DNA from: Sedimentisphaerales bacterium
GTDB taxonomy: Bacteria; Planctomycetota; Phycisphaerae; Sedimentisphaerales; Anaerohalosphaeraceae
Direction of reading: 5' to 3'
Length of the DNA: 57,336 nucleotides
NCBI GenBank assembly: GCA_016926155.1
Contig: JAFGPC010000017.1
Span: forward strand, 1 to 57,336
Under the pieces are notes generated by a model that searched no databases, was not told the origin of the DNA, and worked only from the letters and a program-made list of their open reading frames with translations. The stretch's first letter is position 1. Each line of letters starts with the position of its first letter. Both the position numbers and the translations under genes were made by a program. Positions 9,428-18,545 of this stretch are shown here, one piece after another.

Positions 9428-10408
9428 TCAACCGTTGGATTCCGGTATGGAATTTTGTATAGACCCTTCTTGAGATTCGGACTGCCGCCGCCATAATTCA
9501 ACCAGGATCGAGGCGGTAATGATACAGACAAAGACAAAAAAAGCCGGAGCAATCATTGCATCATCGCCAAATTGCCTGGCCAGGATCACACCCAGCCCGG
9601 CATTTTGCATGCCGATCTCTATGGCGAGAGTGCGCCGTCGAGATGAAGTCATTCGAAACAGCATACCCACTCCATATCCGGCTGCCATTCCATACAGGTT
9701 GAGTATAATCACCGCAGAGATAGCCGCCATAAACATGCTTCGTAATGTCTTATCATTAAAAAGCGCTTTATTAAGAGCAATGACCATTGCACAGATCAGG
9801 ATGATAAACGTAACCGAAAAAGCGGGGAAAACCGCCTGAATCCGTTGAATGGTATTTTTCCAGAAATGACGCACAGCAAAACCGGTCCACAGTGGAAGCA
9901 CGACCGTCCATAAGAGAGTCAGAAATTGTTGCCAGAAGGAAACTTCGACCGATTTTCCAGCCAGTATTTTGGTCAAGAGAGGCGTTAGAACAGGACACAG
10001 CAATGTCGATACGGTGGTGAGTGAGACGGAATAGGCCGTGTCGGCTTTTGCGATATAACACATGACATTGCTGCTCATCGCCCCCGGAGCACTGCCGGCG
10101 ATAATTAAACCCACGGCCAATATATCCGGCAATCGAAATATGCGGGCCAGAAAAAATGCCCCCAAGGGCATAATCAGAAACTGGGCCGTCGAACCTATGG
10201 CGACAATTCCCGGCCTCTCGGCAATGCGCCGAAAATCAGCTACTTCCAGGACAGCGCCGATGCCAAACATGGTCAGTGCAAAAAAAAACGTATTATACGG
10301 TTTAAGCCATGTAAAAAGAGGCGGATAGAAATAAGCAAGAATGCCGGCGATAACTACCCAAATGGCAAAATACTTTGTATACCATGCAAGGACTTTATTC
10401 CACATCAC
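9428..10408 (-). CDS. Bile acid:sodium symporter (BASS) family transporter
   Basis: A 326-residue integral membrane protein with about nine or ten hydrophobic segments. Family landmarks are TMFGIGAVLEVADFRR near residue 50, GLIIAGSAPGAMSSNVMCYIAKAD in the middle, and a late IGMQNAGLGVILARQF, matching the two discontinuous helices that form the sodium and substrate sites in this fold. Members carry bile acids, pyruvate, pantoate or other organic anions with sodium; the substrate here cannot be told. The frame starts with GTG at 10408, immediately followed by ATG at 10405, which may be the true start. It is 71 bp after the PhoD-like gene on the same strand. Confidence 0.88.
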   Translation of the reverse strand: MMWNKVLAWYTKYFAIWVVIAGILAYFYPPLFTWLKPYNTFFFALTMFGIGAVLEVADFRRIAERPGIVAIGSTAQFLIMPLGAFFLARIFRLPDILAVGLIIAGSAPGAMSSNVMCYIAKADTAYSVSLTTVSTLLCPVLTPLLTKILAGKSVEVSFWQQFLTLLWTVVLPLWTGFAVRHFWKNTIQRIQAVFPAFSVTFIILICAMVIALNKALFNDKTLRSMFMAAISAVIILNLYGMAAGYGVGMLFRMTSSRRRTLAIEIGMQNAGLGVILARQFGDDAMIAPAFFVFVCIITASILVELWRRQSESQEGSIQNSIPESNG

Positions 10409-10479
10409 TTTTTGATCTCAGCAGATTGAAACCGAAGTAATAAGGAGCATTGGAAAAACATTTTTTCCACCCCATATCT

Positions 10480-12312
10480 CTACAGTTCGACTTCAAGTAC
10501 TTGTTTGTCATCAATACTGATCGAAGGTATACCTGTCAGAGTTTTCCGACTCGATCCTTCTCCGACGTGAATCGTGTAATATCCTTTATGAAAGACCTTG
10601 GGGCGAAAGGTGTTTCCTTTGATTCGGATGGTATAGACGATTTCGTCAAATCCCTCATCTACAATCTGAATAACGGGATTGGCCGGGCTTTTTATCCGGA
10701 ACATGGGTAAAGCAGCAATGGGTTTTCGCCCATAATTATCGGTTTGATCTAGCGTATATGGCCAACCGGGGTACTGATGGGCGGATGGATCGGTAACATC
10801 CACGTTACGAGGCCAGCATTCGAGGATGATTTTACGCGTTTTAGTATCGAAACGGACAATCCCAAAACCTGCTGCTCGAGTCGTCAGCTTACTGCCACCA
10901 TTGGGCTCCCTGGAAGGATTAGCCACGGCAAAACAGGTAAGTTTGTTACCAAAACCGTCAAAGTGGCGGCCGGTATATTCAGGCGCTCCCGGCAAACGAT
11001 TCTGGCCAGGCTCCAGTGGATCCCACCAGCGCAGATACAGGTTGGCAATCGAAGGAACACAGAAAGAATAACACGCATCCTCCCAGTCATTGATGCCATG
11101 ATGAAAGATCGTTGCAAGATGCTGATCACCTGCAATATGAATGGCAAAACAGCGGCGAAATTCAGCCAGCGCCCTGTCCCGGCCGGACTGTGGCCAACCA
11201 TTGGAATCCATATCCGCCAGAAGTCGTCCCCCTATCTTGCCGTGCACATGTGCCCCGCCGCAAAAGATCGTCTGACTCAGTACGGCTTTCATATTGCAAT
11301 CATGCCAGTCAGTCCCCCATTCGCGCAGGAACTTGATCTGACGCGGACCCAGCAGCCGGGCTTCAGGGATGTCGATTGCCCGGCGGTCATAATCAGGATT
11401 GTTGATATGATCGGGACGTGGCCCCATCTGTGGGACAACACCTTCGGGGCCGGTCTTGAATTTGCGGTCTTCGATAATCGCAAAGCTGACCTGCCCAATC
11501 GTTAGGTCGGTATAATACACGCTGATGCCACGCTGGACAGGCGTAGGATCGTACGGATCGGGCAGGTGACTGGTCTGGGCACGATGCACCTGCTGAACAT
11601 ATTCAACGGGCATGAAATAACCGCCGTCATGACCCGCGGCGGTGTTGGATTTTCGTCCTTCCTCACCCCAGAGATTACCCTGACCAATATCGTGATCGTC
11701 GGGAATGGTAACTGTTGGGATGTTGCGGATAATCTCGCCAAAGTCCCGTCCAAAGTTGAGCCAGTAGGCATAATGGTGGGTGTGATCGTACACTTGGTCC
11801 CCTGAAAAGAACAGCAGGTCCGGCTTGATTTTCTTGATATTCTCGACAATATCGGTTTTAGGAATGTCTCCGCCATGGCCAGGGTAGATGCTGTTGCCCG
11901 TAAAGGCGGCGACCACAATTTGTTCCTTTTCTACCGGATTGTGTCTGATCATTCCGGTATAAATCGCGTCCTTGTCATATACTACCCGATACTCGATATC
12001 TTTGGCCATATCCCATTTTTCCACACGAAATGTCGCCGTCCAGCCGTCTTCAATGATGTCAGATTGAGCGATTGGAAGCCATTTCCCTCCTTGATTTACT
12101 TCAAGTTGTGTGGTCCGGCTCTTGTAAGCATCCAACGGATAGAATTGCGCGGTCAGCTTGAGCACATTATCCTGGGTTGTATACAGGGCAAAACAGATGA
12201 CCTGATCTTTGGAAACCTCGGGAATCGCCAGCAGATCATTTCGGTTTTGTGCAGGACAAACCACGACTATCAGAGCGGTCATGAAAACCAAACTCGGCAT
12301 AATCCTGAACAT
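10480..12312 (-). CDS. PhoD-like metallophosphatase (alkaline phosphatase D family)
   Basis: A 610-residue exported protein with a short hydrophobic signal (about residues 5-20). An N-terminal beta-sandwich (about 35-125) precedes a calcineurin-like phosphoesterase core: FTGNS, GDQVYD (171-176), PDDHD (204-208), later GGAHVHGKIG, and GDQHLATIFHHG. These cover the expected metal ligands, so phosphomono- or phosphodiesterase activity is likely. A C-terminal beta region (about 500-610) follows. The ligand pattern resembles PhoD, but the long C-terminal part and Tat-free signal suggest a divergent subgroup. It starts 32 bp after the thioesterase gene, suggesting one transcript. Confidence 0.8.
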   Translation of the reverse strand: MFRIMPSLVFMTALIVVVCPAQNRNDLLAIPEVSKDQVICFALYTTQDNVLKLTAQFYPLDAYKSRTTQLEVNQGGKWLPIAQSDIIEDGWTATFRVEKWDMAKDIEYRVVYDKDAIYTGMIRHNPVEKEQIVVAAFTGNSIYPGHGGDIPKTDIVENIKKIKPDLLFFSGDQVYDHTHHYAYWLNFGRDFGEIIRNIPTVTIPDDHDIGQGNLWGEEGRKSNTAAGHDGGYFMPVEYVQQVHRAQTSHLPDPYDPTPVQRGISVYYTDLTIGQVSFAIIEDRKFKTGPEGVVPQMGPRPDHINNPDYDRRAIDIPEARLLGPRQIKFLREWGTDWHDCNMKAVLSQTIFCGGAHVHGKIGGRLLADMDSNGWPQSGRDRALAEFRRCFAIHIAGDQHLATIFHHGINDWEDACYSFCVPSIANLYLRWWDPLEPGQNRLPGAPEYTGRHFDGFGNKLTCFAVANPSREPNGGSKLTTRAAGFGIVRFDTKTRKIILECWPRNVDVTDPSAHQYPGWPYTLDQTDNYGRKPIAALPMFRIKSPANPVIQIVDEGFDEIVYTIRIKGNTFRPKVFHKGYYTIHVGEGSSRKTLTGIPSISIDDKQVLEVEL

Positions 12313-12344
12313 CTTTTCCGTTTCCTTAAATCTTATTTACTCTT

Positions 12345-12731
12345 TCATTGTTTCTTTCGATAGACCAGTCCTTCAAAAACCGCAACGATCTGGTCCTCCT
12401 GATCGGTGACATCGACACGATAACTGCCGATCTTTTTGTCGGGATTGATCTCCGTAGCGCGAGCCGTAAGAATGCCTTCTGTAACACCGCGGAGATAACT
12501 GATATTGATATTAATGGCGACAGCGATCCGGCCTTCGGAGTTGGAAGCGGCGGCAAAGGCGGCATCCGCCAGGGCGAAAATGGCCCCTCCGTGTACGACT
12601 CCTACACCGTTAAGGTGCTTCTGGTCGATGGTCATTCGAGTGACGGATCCTCCGCCTCCTGACTCGATCAACTCGATACCACAATGGTGGGAAAATGTAT
12701 CCTTGGCAAAAAACTCGCTGAACTGGTCCAT
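12345..12731 (-). CDS. PaaI-type hotdog-fold thioesterase
   Basis: A 128-residue single hotdog domain, the normal size for the family. The core motif GVVHGGAIFALADAAFA (about residues 43-59) is the HGG-x-D-type active-site helix of PaaI/YbgC-like acyl-CoA thioesterases. Hydrolysis of a small or aromatic acyl-CoA in the cytoplasm is likely; the substrate is not visible. The ATG has GAGAGG about 7 nt upstream. It is the first gene of a probable minus-strand unit leading into the PhoD-like gene and is divergent from yjbQ. Confidence 0.88.
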   Translation of the reverse strand: MDQFSEFFAKDTFSHHCGIELIESGGGGSVTRMTIDQKHLNGVGVVHGGAIFALADAAFAAASNSEGRIAVAININISYLRGVTEGILTARATEINPDKKIGSYRVDVTDQEDQIVAVFEGLVYRKKQ

Positions 12732-12905
12732 GATTCATCCTCTCGTTTGTTTTAATACTGCCCATTTAGACATCAGTATAAGCAAAATCAATCGTATGAA
12801 AAGAGGTTTCTCCCTCCGACACAAAATACTTAAAATTGCTTTTCTCTAAAACAGATCGAGGCTACACTGTCATACAAATTTATTGAATTAAAAGGAAATT
12901 GAGTC

Positions 12906-13322
12906 ATGAAGAGCTATCGTAAAGAACTTTGGTTTCAGACGCGCAGTCGTCGTGAATTCATCAATATTACCCCCGATGTGGACCAGTGTCTAACCGAAAG
13001 CGGCATACAGGAAGGGTTCGTCTTGGTCAATGCCATGCATATTACAGCCAGTGTGTTTATTAATGACAACGAATCGGGCCTGCATCAGGATTTTGAGGTC
13101 TGGCTGGAAAAACTCGCCCCGGAAAAACCCTACTCGCAATATCGGCATAACGGTTATGAAGACAATGCCGACGCCCATCTGAAACGTTCCGTGATGGGGC
13201 GGGAAGTCGTCGTAGCCGTGACCGAGGGCAAGCTGGATTTCGGGCCTTGGGAGCAGATTTTCTACGGGGAATTTGACGGCAAACGCAAGAAAAGAGTCCT
13301 GGTCAAAATTATCGGGGAATAA
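12906..13322 (+). CDS. YjbQ family protein (UPF0047)
   Basis: A 138-residue protein that aligns end to end with the YjbQ family, which has a trimeric beta-rich fold. It shows the conserved ITPDVDQ start, [12 protein letters not shown], a central Y-H-N[16 protein letters not shown] stretch, and the C-terminal [16 protein letters not shown]. YjbQ members have weak thiamine phosphate synthase-like activity, and their true role is unsettled. The histidine-rich centre suggests a metal site. AAGGA lies about 11 nt before the ATG. It heads a tight plus-strand group with the LysE-type exporter 14 bp downstream. Confidence 0.9.
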   Translation: MKSYRKELWFQTRSRREFINITPDVDQCLTESGIQEGFVLVNAMHITASVFINDNESGLHQDFEVWLEKLAPEKPYSQYRHNGYEDNADAHLKRSVMGREVVVAVTEGKLDFGPWEQIFYGEFDGKRKKRVLVKIIGE

Positions 13323-13336
13323 TAGGTAGCTAGCAT

Positions 13337-13960
13337 ATGGAATTGTTCCTGTTTCTAATTAAAACCGTAGGCATTTCTCTGTCCGGAGTAATGGCCCCCG
13401 GCGCTGTAACCACGGCAACAATAGCTCAAGGTTCCCGCAATCGTTGGGCTGGTGTGCTGATCTCTATCGGGCATGGGATTATAGAAATTCCCCTGATATT
13501 TCTGATCATGTTCGGGCTTGGAATATTGTTCAAAGCAGAATGGTTTAAGATTGTGGTTGGATTGATTGGCGGGGGTTTTTTGATCTGGATGGGAATCGGT
13601 ATGCTGCGCGAGATCAACAAGGTCGATTCTTTACAAAAAAACAAGTATACAACAGGGCCGACAATGACAGGGATCATTTTATCCGTCAGCAATCCATACT
13701 TTCTCTTATGGTGGGCTTCCGTCGGATTAAATCTGACGTTACAGGCCAAGCAACTTGGCTGGTTGGCATTCATTCTATTTTCTTTGGTTCACTGGTCCTG
13801 TGATCTGATCTGGTTGACGATTTTGTCATTCGGCAGTTTTCATGGAACCAACTTGTTGGGACCACGGAGTCAGAAGATCATTCTTCAAATCTGCTCTGTG
13901 GCTCTGATTGGTTTTGGGATTCATTTTATATACAAAGCCGCAGCTCTTTGGTTGGGATGA
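13337..13960 (+). CDS. LysE family transporter
   Basis: A 207-residue membrane protein with about six hydrophobic segments, the typical LysE/RhtB size. The N-terminal helix carries SGVMAPGAVTTATIAQG, the family's conserved proline/glycine entry, and the fourth region carries ILSVSNPYFLLWWASVG, the family's NPxxxxWW-like motif. LysE proteins export amino acids or small polar metabolites; the cargo here is unknown. It lies 14 bp after yjbQ and 16 bp before the DUF1294 gene, so all three are probably one operon. Confidence 0.88.
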   Translation: MELFLFLIKTVGISLSGVMAPGAVTTATIAQGSRNRWAGVLISIGHGIIEIPLIFLIMFGLGILFKAEWFKIVVGLIGGGFLIWMGIGMLREINKVDSLQKNKYTTGPTMTGIILSVSNPYFLLWWASVGLNLTLQAKQLGWLAFILFSLVHWSCDLIWLTILSFGSFHGTNLLGPRSQKIILQICSVALIGFGIHFIYKAAALWLG

Positions 13961-13976
13961 AGATTCAGGTAAATCC

Positions 13977-14339
13977 ATGCATTTCCATCATTCCAAACGT
14001 GCTTTTCTGATCCTGGCCGGTATCCTCTTGATAAGCCTTCTGACAGGATTTGTGTACTGGACCAACCTGGGCCTGCTCTGGGCTTATTTAATCAGTGTCA
14101 GTTTCGTTACATTTGGAGCATATGGGTACGACAAGCGACAATCCAGAAAAGGTCGAGGACGTATACCAGAGGCTGTATTACATATCCTGGCATTGGCCGG
14201 GGGAACGCCAGGAGCGGCGATAGGGCAATTCGTATTTCGGCATAAAACACGAAAGCTGCGATTTCGAGTCGTTTTCTTTTTGATCGTTTTATTGCAACTT
14301 GGCATAGTGATTCTTTATCACTTGCATGTAAGTGTATAA
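13977..14339 (+). CDS. DUF1294 membrane protein
   Basis: A 120-residue protein with two or three N-terminal hydrophobic stretches, then AYGYDKRQSRKGRGRIPE, LALAGGTPGAAIGQFVFRHKTRK, and a final hydrophobic helix. The D-K-x-x-A/S and GG-x-x-GA-x-x-G-x-x-x-F-x-H-K-T motifs define DUF1294, a small membrane family of unknown function sometimes fused to cold-shock domains. Here it stands alone. I use the ATG at 13977, preceded by CAGGT; the frame is open 23 codons further upstream but that overlaps the LysE gene. Function unknown. Confidence 0.85.
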   Translation: MHFHHSKRAFLILAGILLISLLTGFVYWTNLGLLWAYLISVSFVTFGAYGYDKRQSRKGRGRIPEAVLHILALAGGTPGAAIGQFVFRHKTRKLRFRVVFFLIVLLQLGIVILYHLHVSV

Positions 14340-14353
14340 CGAGGAGCACGGCA

Positions 14354-15313
14354 ATGGACAAAGGGTTGGCATATCTGACAGAACTGACATGGGCCTATCG
14401 GGCCGCCCGGGTTTTGCATGCAGCCAACGAATTTGGTGTTTTTTCGTTGCTAGAAGCACAGCCTATGACGGCAGCACAAATTGCCGAAAAGACCGGAACC
14501 GATACGATCATGCTGGAGAAGCTGCTGATTGCCTGTTGCGGAATGGGTCTTTTAAACCGGCAGGAAGACAGATATGAGAACAGCAAGACAGCGGATCTAT
14601 ACCTGGTACGGGATCGCCCTTTCTATCAGGGAGACATTATCGCCCATGCGGCAAGTGTCTGGAATTTCTGGCATACTCTTCCGGATACAGTTCAAAATGG
14701 TCCGAGGCGTTCCGAATGGACACCCGAACAGCATCGCCATTTCATCCTGGGAATGCACAATATCACAATGGCCGGACGAGGTGATTTATTTCTTCATCAC
14801 ATTGACTTGTCTGGAAGAAAACACATGTTCGATGTTGGAGGCGGACCCGGCACCTATTCGATCCTGGCATGCAGGAAATATCCAAAATTGACAGCAACCG
14901 TGTTCGATCTGCCCGAAACGATAGAAATCGCCAAGCAGATAATCCTCCAAGAAGGATTACAGGACCGTATCCGCACTCAGGCGGGAAGCTGGCACACGAA
15001 TGAATTCGGAAGCGAAAATGATGTTGTTCTATTCTCTAACGTCTTACACGGACCATCCAGCAATGCATCTATGAAACTTGGAAAAGCCTATTACTCTATG
15101 GTCCCTGATGCATTACTGGTAGTTCAAGAATTCGTCCTTGACAATGATAAAAACGGTCCTCTTGTGCCGGCCTTATTTAATCTTATGTTGGGAGCCTATT
15201 CTTCAGGTGAACTCATGGAAGCAATCCGGGAAACCGGTTTTATGAATCCAAGGATAATCGCTGTCGATGAATCATTGGGCAGCACTTGGATAACAGCGAT
15301 ACGCCCTGTATAG
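14354..15313 (+). CDS. SAM-dependent O-methyltransferase with dimerisation domain
   Basis: A 319-residue protein of the acetylserotonin/hydroxyindole O-methyltransferase type. A winged-helix dimerisation domain (residues 10-90, with FGVFSLL, TAAQIAEKTG and LLIACCGMGLL) precedes a Rossmann SAM-binding domain. The SAM loop DVGGGPGTYS is at 160-169, an acidic DLPETI at 185-190, and SNVLHG places His232 where the family's catalytic base lies. The small-molecule acceptor is not known. GAGGAG lies 8 nt before the ATG. It follows the DUF1294 gene by 14 bp and ends the operon; a hairpin terminator begins about 23 bp after the stop. Confidence 0.87.
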   Translation: MDKGLAYLTELTWAYRAARVLHAANEFGVFSLLEAQPMTAAQIAEKTGTDTIMLEKLLIACCGMGLLNRQEDRYENSKTADLYLVRDRPFYQGDIIAHAASVWNFWHTLPDTVQNGPRRSEWTPEQHRHFILGMHNITMAGRGDLFLHHIDLSGRKHMFDVGGGPGTYSILACRKYPKLTATVFDLPETIEIAKQIILQEGLQDRIRTQAGSWHTNEFGSENDVVLFSNVLHGPSSNASMKLGKAYYSMVPDALLVVQEFVLDNDKNGPLVPALFNLMLGAYSSGELMEAIRETGFMNPRIIAVDESLGSTWITAIRPV

Positions 15314-15330
15314 CAATCCCTATATTGGTA

Positions 15331-15368
15331 GAAAAAAAGAGGCCTTCCCGAAAGAAGGCCTCTTGATT
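15331..15368. terminator. Bidirectional hairpin terminator
   Basis: A perfect 11-bp stem, AAGAGGCCTTC (15337-15347) and GAAGGCCTCTT (15354-15364), with a 6-nt loop. The minus-strand reading has a run of T after the stem (complement of the A run at 15332-15338), and the plus strand has GATTTTG. It lies between the convergent methyltransferase and LamG genes and can serve both, better for the minus-strand gene. Confidence 0.85.
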
Positions 15369-15397
15369 TTGTATATGCCAGGTTAGATTCCGGAACA

Positions 15398-18220
15398 TTA
15401 CGGATACATCTGCTCGCTGAGCCAGTATTCGGCCAAGACGGCAAAATCTGCCAGGTTGATGGATTGTTCGCCCTCCGGCTCATTGTTTGAGAGATTAGCC
15501 TTCGACGCAACAGGTACGTGAAGCTGGCCATCTCCAGGCGTCAGATCGGCCAGGTAAGCAACTTCTTCAGCACTCAAAGCCCGATTGTAAATCTGGACTT
15601 CATCGATATCGCCTTCAAAGACCTCTCCATTCTCGGCGCCGTGTGTGCAACCGATTCCCATGGCGGCATCCGGTTTGTCGGCCAATGCAAACGGACCGGA
15701 TATGACTTCAACTCCATTCAAATATATTACGGCCGTTGTACCGTCGAAAGTGACGGCTACATGGGCCCATTCACCCACGAACGGATCCAATACACCTTCA
15801 GGAGAATACATATCGACAGCCGCTTCCCAATACTGGCGGAATGCCAAACGCCCAAGAGGATCGGTTTCCAGGAACCATCGCATGGCATCCGTCGCCGCCC
15901 AGCCATCGCGTTTCCCAATGATGCCCTGATGTTCAACCGTTCGGTTGCCCGCCCAGCGGATCCATACGGAAAGAGTTAACTGTCCGGTGCCCTCGGACGG
16001 ATCCCAAGTGCCGATATTGATGCGGCTGTTTGGCGTCCCGTTAACATGAACCGCACTGCCGGTTCCATCATATCCGGGCGAAATCCAAGTGACACCATTG
16101 TATAACGTTCCCGGTTCAATGCCATTGGCATCCGATGCAGCTTGATCTCCTTGCCCCTCATTGAGCTTGTAATGAGCAACTAAACCACCGATTTCGTTTG
16201 GATCAGCCTCGCTCGTGGTCATAACTTGATCCTTCAAAAGCCAGTCATTGACCATGATCATCATCTCGGTGTCATTCACCCAGCAATCGCCGCCCGGAAT
16301 CCCAAGGGGAGCAAAGTCGATCATGGCGAAGGTTTCCGTACGTTTATCCAGCAAGCAACGACCCTGGTAAAGACGGACGTCATCAAAATAAACTTCACCC
16401 TTACCACCCGCAGCAGGATTGAGAGGATCGCCAAAACCAATAGTCATAGTTACGATGTTGCTCAAATCGACTCCGGTGAAATTTCGCAGGGGTATCTGCC
16501 AGTAATTCCACTGTTCCAGAGTAAGATTTTCCAATGCTCCGTCATAGAACACGACGGATTCATTCGTGTCTCCATCCACCAAATGAATATACATCGCTTC
16601 AAGAATATTGTTGGGATCGCCATGGAAATAGAGATCGAGTGAACCCAGATTCTGCTGAGTCCAATCTATTAACTGATCTGGTAAAGTATAACTGGCCTTT
16701 GAAATGAAAGGGGAATCCGTATTGTCATACACCACTTTCATGCATTGAACGCCAGACTGTGCAATCTCAGTCTCAATATTGTTCGCATCAATCCACGCCG
16801 TCATCAACTCGGTCAGATCCGCATAGGATTCGAAGTCATCGATGACCATATAATCTGCCACTGTGAAGCTCCAGACACGTCCAACATGCATATCCAGAAT
16901 CTCACCCGTAAGGGAATTAGCGTCTACCGCATCCACACGCCAATAATAGGGAGTGCTAAGACTCAAAATTCCCGGCTCAAATTGGGTGTCCTCCTTCAAT
17001 GCATAAAGAACATCCGGATACTGGTCCAGGTTATCTCTATTGACATCGGCCAGGGAGTCAGGATTCGTGCCGAAGTAAACATCATGTTGATTGGCCCCAG
17101 CACCGCCGATCCAGCTTAATTGAGGGATGTATTCTACACTTGTCGCTCCATCAACCGGATCCGGATATTCAGCAGTTTGGGGTTGATAAAGCCATATGTT
17201 ATCGACATAGATTCGGGTTGAAGTGGCATCGTTATTCGTCACAATCATCAGTTCGAACCACCCCCCGGGATCCACGGTTGCAATCGTCTCGATCAGATCG
17301 GACGGCAGGATCCAGGTGTATGTATGGGGTGAACCGTCGCGGATCAGATCCTGCGCAGTAAGCGGATTCCAGCCGGCGTTCTCCCCGTTGATAACGGCTT
17401 GAGCATTCATCCATGTTCCATCCATATCCTCGTCAAAGACGGTTATATCCATAACGATACGTGCGCCCTGGGAAAGTAACTCACCATAGGGATTGGCATC
17501 GAGTCTGCCGTGGATATGCCAGCCGCCTTCCGCAATATCACTTTGCAGAGCCCAATCCCCGCGCGTTACCCCGGTATCACTCTGGGTGAAGGTGGCATCG
17601 TTGGTCAACCAGCCGTCTAGGTCTTCCTCTTCAAAGTCACCGACCAACTCACCGAACGGATAATCGGTTACAGGAGACGTAGCCTCCAGAATCTGGACGT
17701 TGTCTACGTAGAAACGTCGGGTCTCGGCATCCGTGTTGGTGATGATGAACAGTTCAAACCAGCCCCCGGGTTCCGTATCTGCAATCGTCTGGATCAGATC
17801 GGCCGAAGGAGTCCAGATGTATGTATGAGGCTCACCATCGCGGATCAGATCCAGCCCGCCGAGCGGATTCCAGCCGGCGTTTTCCCCGTTAATGACGATT
17901 TCTGCATTCATCCACGTTCCGGTGAACTCGCCGGGTGATACTGTAACGTCCATGGAGAGGCTTACTCCAGGCACGCCAAGCAGGGAATGGTATGCTCTTG
18001 CATCGATGATGGCACAAGTCTGCCAGTCGGCAACAGAGACGTCAATCTGCATCGCGCCGGTGCCGCTGGTAGCCCCGGTCGTAGTCGCCGACAGGGTGGC
18101 ATTACCGCCCGGCGTCCAGGACCCCACACCCCCTTCGAAATCATCAACGACAGCGCCAAATACAAGGGTGACGAAAGCGGGGATCGCAAGAAATGGTAAG
18201 TACATTCGTTCTTTCATCAT
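15398..18220 (-). CDS. Secreted multi-domain LamG/dockerin-like protein with tandem CBM-like repeats
   Basis: A 940-residue exported protein (signal peptide about residues 1-22). It starts with two similar modules of about 160 residues each (about 23-180 and 190-350), both with FE, TWMNA, VINGENAGWNPL, DLIRDG-PHTY, GGWFEL and YVDN. An Fn3-like stretch (about 355-450, LSTPYYWRVDAVD) and a third beta-sandwich (about 455-625, IDDFESY to YFDDVRLY) follow. A single dockerin-like helix (GGDCWVNDTEMMIMVNDWLL) comes next, then a LamG domain (about 685-893, ending DIDEVQIYNRALS), and a C-terminal dockerin-like helix (INLADFAVLAEYWL). It probably binds carbohydrate outside the cell; no catalytic motif is seen. 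AGGAG precedes the ATG. Confidence 0.82.
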   Translation of the reverse strand: MMKERMYLPFLAIPAFVTLVFGAVVDDFEGGVGSWTPGGNATLSATTTGATSGTGAMQIDVSVADWQTCAIIDARAYHSLLGVPGVSLSMDVTVSPGEFTGTWMNAEIVINGENAGWNPLGGLDLIRDGEPHTYIWTPSADLIQTIADTEPGGWFELFIITNTDAETRRFYVDNVQILEATSPVTDYPFGELVGDFEEEDLDGWLTNDATFTQSDTGVTRGDWALQSDIAEGGWHIHGRLDANPYGELLSQGARIVMDITVFDEDMDGTWMNAQAVINGENAGWNPLTAQDLIRDGSPHTYTWILPSDLIETIATVDPGGWFELMIVTNNDATSTRIYVDNIWLYQPQTAEYPDPVDGATSVEYIPQLSWIGGAGANQHDVYFGTNPDSLADVNRDNLDQYPDVLYALKEDTQFEPGILSLSTPYYWRVDAVDANSLTGEILDMHVGRVWSFTVADYMVIDDFESYADLTELMTAWIDANNIETEIAQSGVQCMKVVYDNTDSPFISKASYTLPDQLIDWTQQNLGSLDLYFHGDPNNILEAMYIHLVDGDTNESVVFYDGALENLTLEQWNYWQIPLRNFTGVDLSNIVTMTIGFGDPLNPAAGGKGEVYFDDVRLYQGRCLLDKRTETFAMIDFAPLGIPGGDCWVNDTEMMIMVNDWLLKDQVMTTSEADPNEIGGLVAHYKLNEGQGDQAASDANGIEPGTLYNGVTWISPGYDGTGSAVHVNGTPNSRINIGTWDPSEGTGQLTLSVWIRWAGNRTVEHQGIIGKRDGWAATDAMRWFLETDPLGRLAFRQYWEAAVDMYSPEGVLDPFVGEWAHVAVTFDGTTAVIYLNGVEVISGPFALADKPDAAMGIGCTHGAENGEVFEGDIDEVQIYNRALSAEEVAYLADLTPGDGQLHVPVASKANLSNNEPEGEQSINLADFAVLAEYWLSEQMYP
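17170..18160 (-). repeat. Tandem intragenic module duplication
   Basis: Two copies of a roughly 160-residue beta-sandwich module lie head to tail in the N-terminal part of the LamG protein (approximately 17680-18160 and 17170-17650). Similarity is visible in DNA as well as protein (for example the segments around 17250-17400 and 17745-17900), so the duplication is fairly recent or conserved by selection. Confidence 0.75.
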
Positions 18221-18545
18221 GCTCTCCTTTCCTGAAAACTGTACAATCTATCCTGAATTTATAGATTTATATAAAACAGCTATTGGTTTCTTTTTCATTG
18301 AGACAACTACAAAAAGAAGACCAATAGTAAACAGCTTTTTCAAGAAATGAAAAGACAGTTGAAAGCGGATAAGCCTCCTTCCATGTAGTGCATCCTGGTG
18401 TTACTGATAGAATCTCACCCGGCATTTCAAAATCCTCTCGCCGAAATATCACTATCACCAAAACTGAATATATTATATACCCGTATGGATCAGGTTTCAA
18501 TAAAAAAGCTTTCGGTGCCAAACATGTAAATTCATGGGAACTCTA
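18221..18545. other. Intergenic region with no gene
   Basis: About 325 bp between the start of the LamG gene and the end of the apgM-like gene, both minus strand. It is AT-rich and holds one strong imperfect inverted repeat (18280-18327, listed separately). No coding frame with family resemblance was seen. Confidence 0.5.
18280..18327. repeat. Inverted repeat, 16-bp stem with one bulge
   Basis: CTATTGGTTTCTTTTT (18280-18295) pairs with AAAAAGAAGACCAATAG (18311-18327), leaving one bulged G and a 15-nt loop. It lies 60 bp upstream of the LamG gene start, in its likely 5' leader, and about 220 bp beyond the apgM-like stop. It could be a leader structure, an operator or a distant terminator; the minus-strand side has no clean T run. 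Confidence 0.6.

Noticed and set aside
10450-10470. GGAAAAACATTTTTTCC hairpin between the BASS and PhoD-like genes
   Set aside because: Short AT stem with a 3-nt loop and no T run; too weak to call a terminator.
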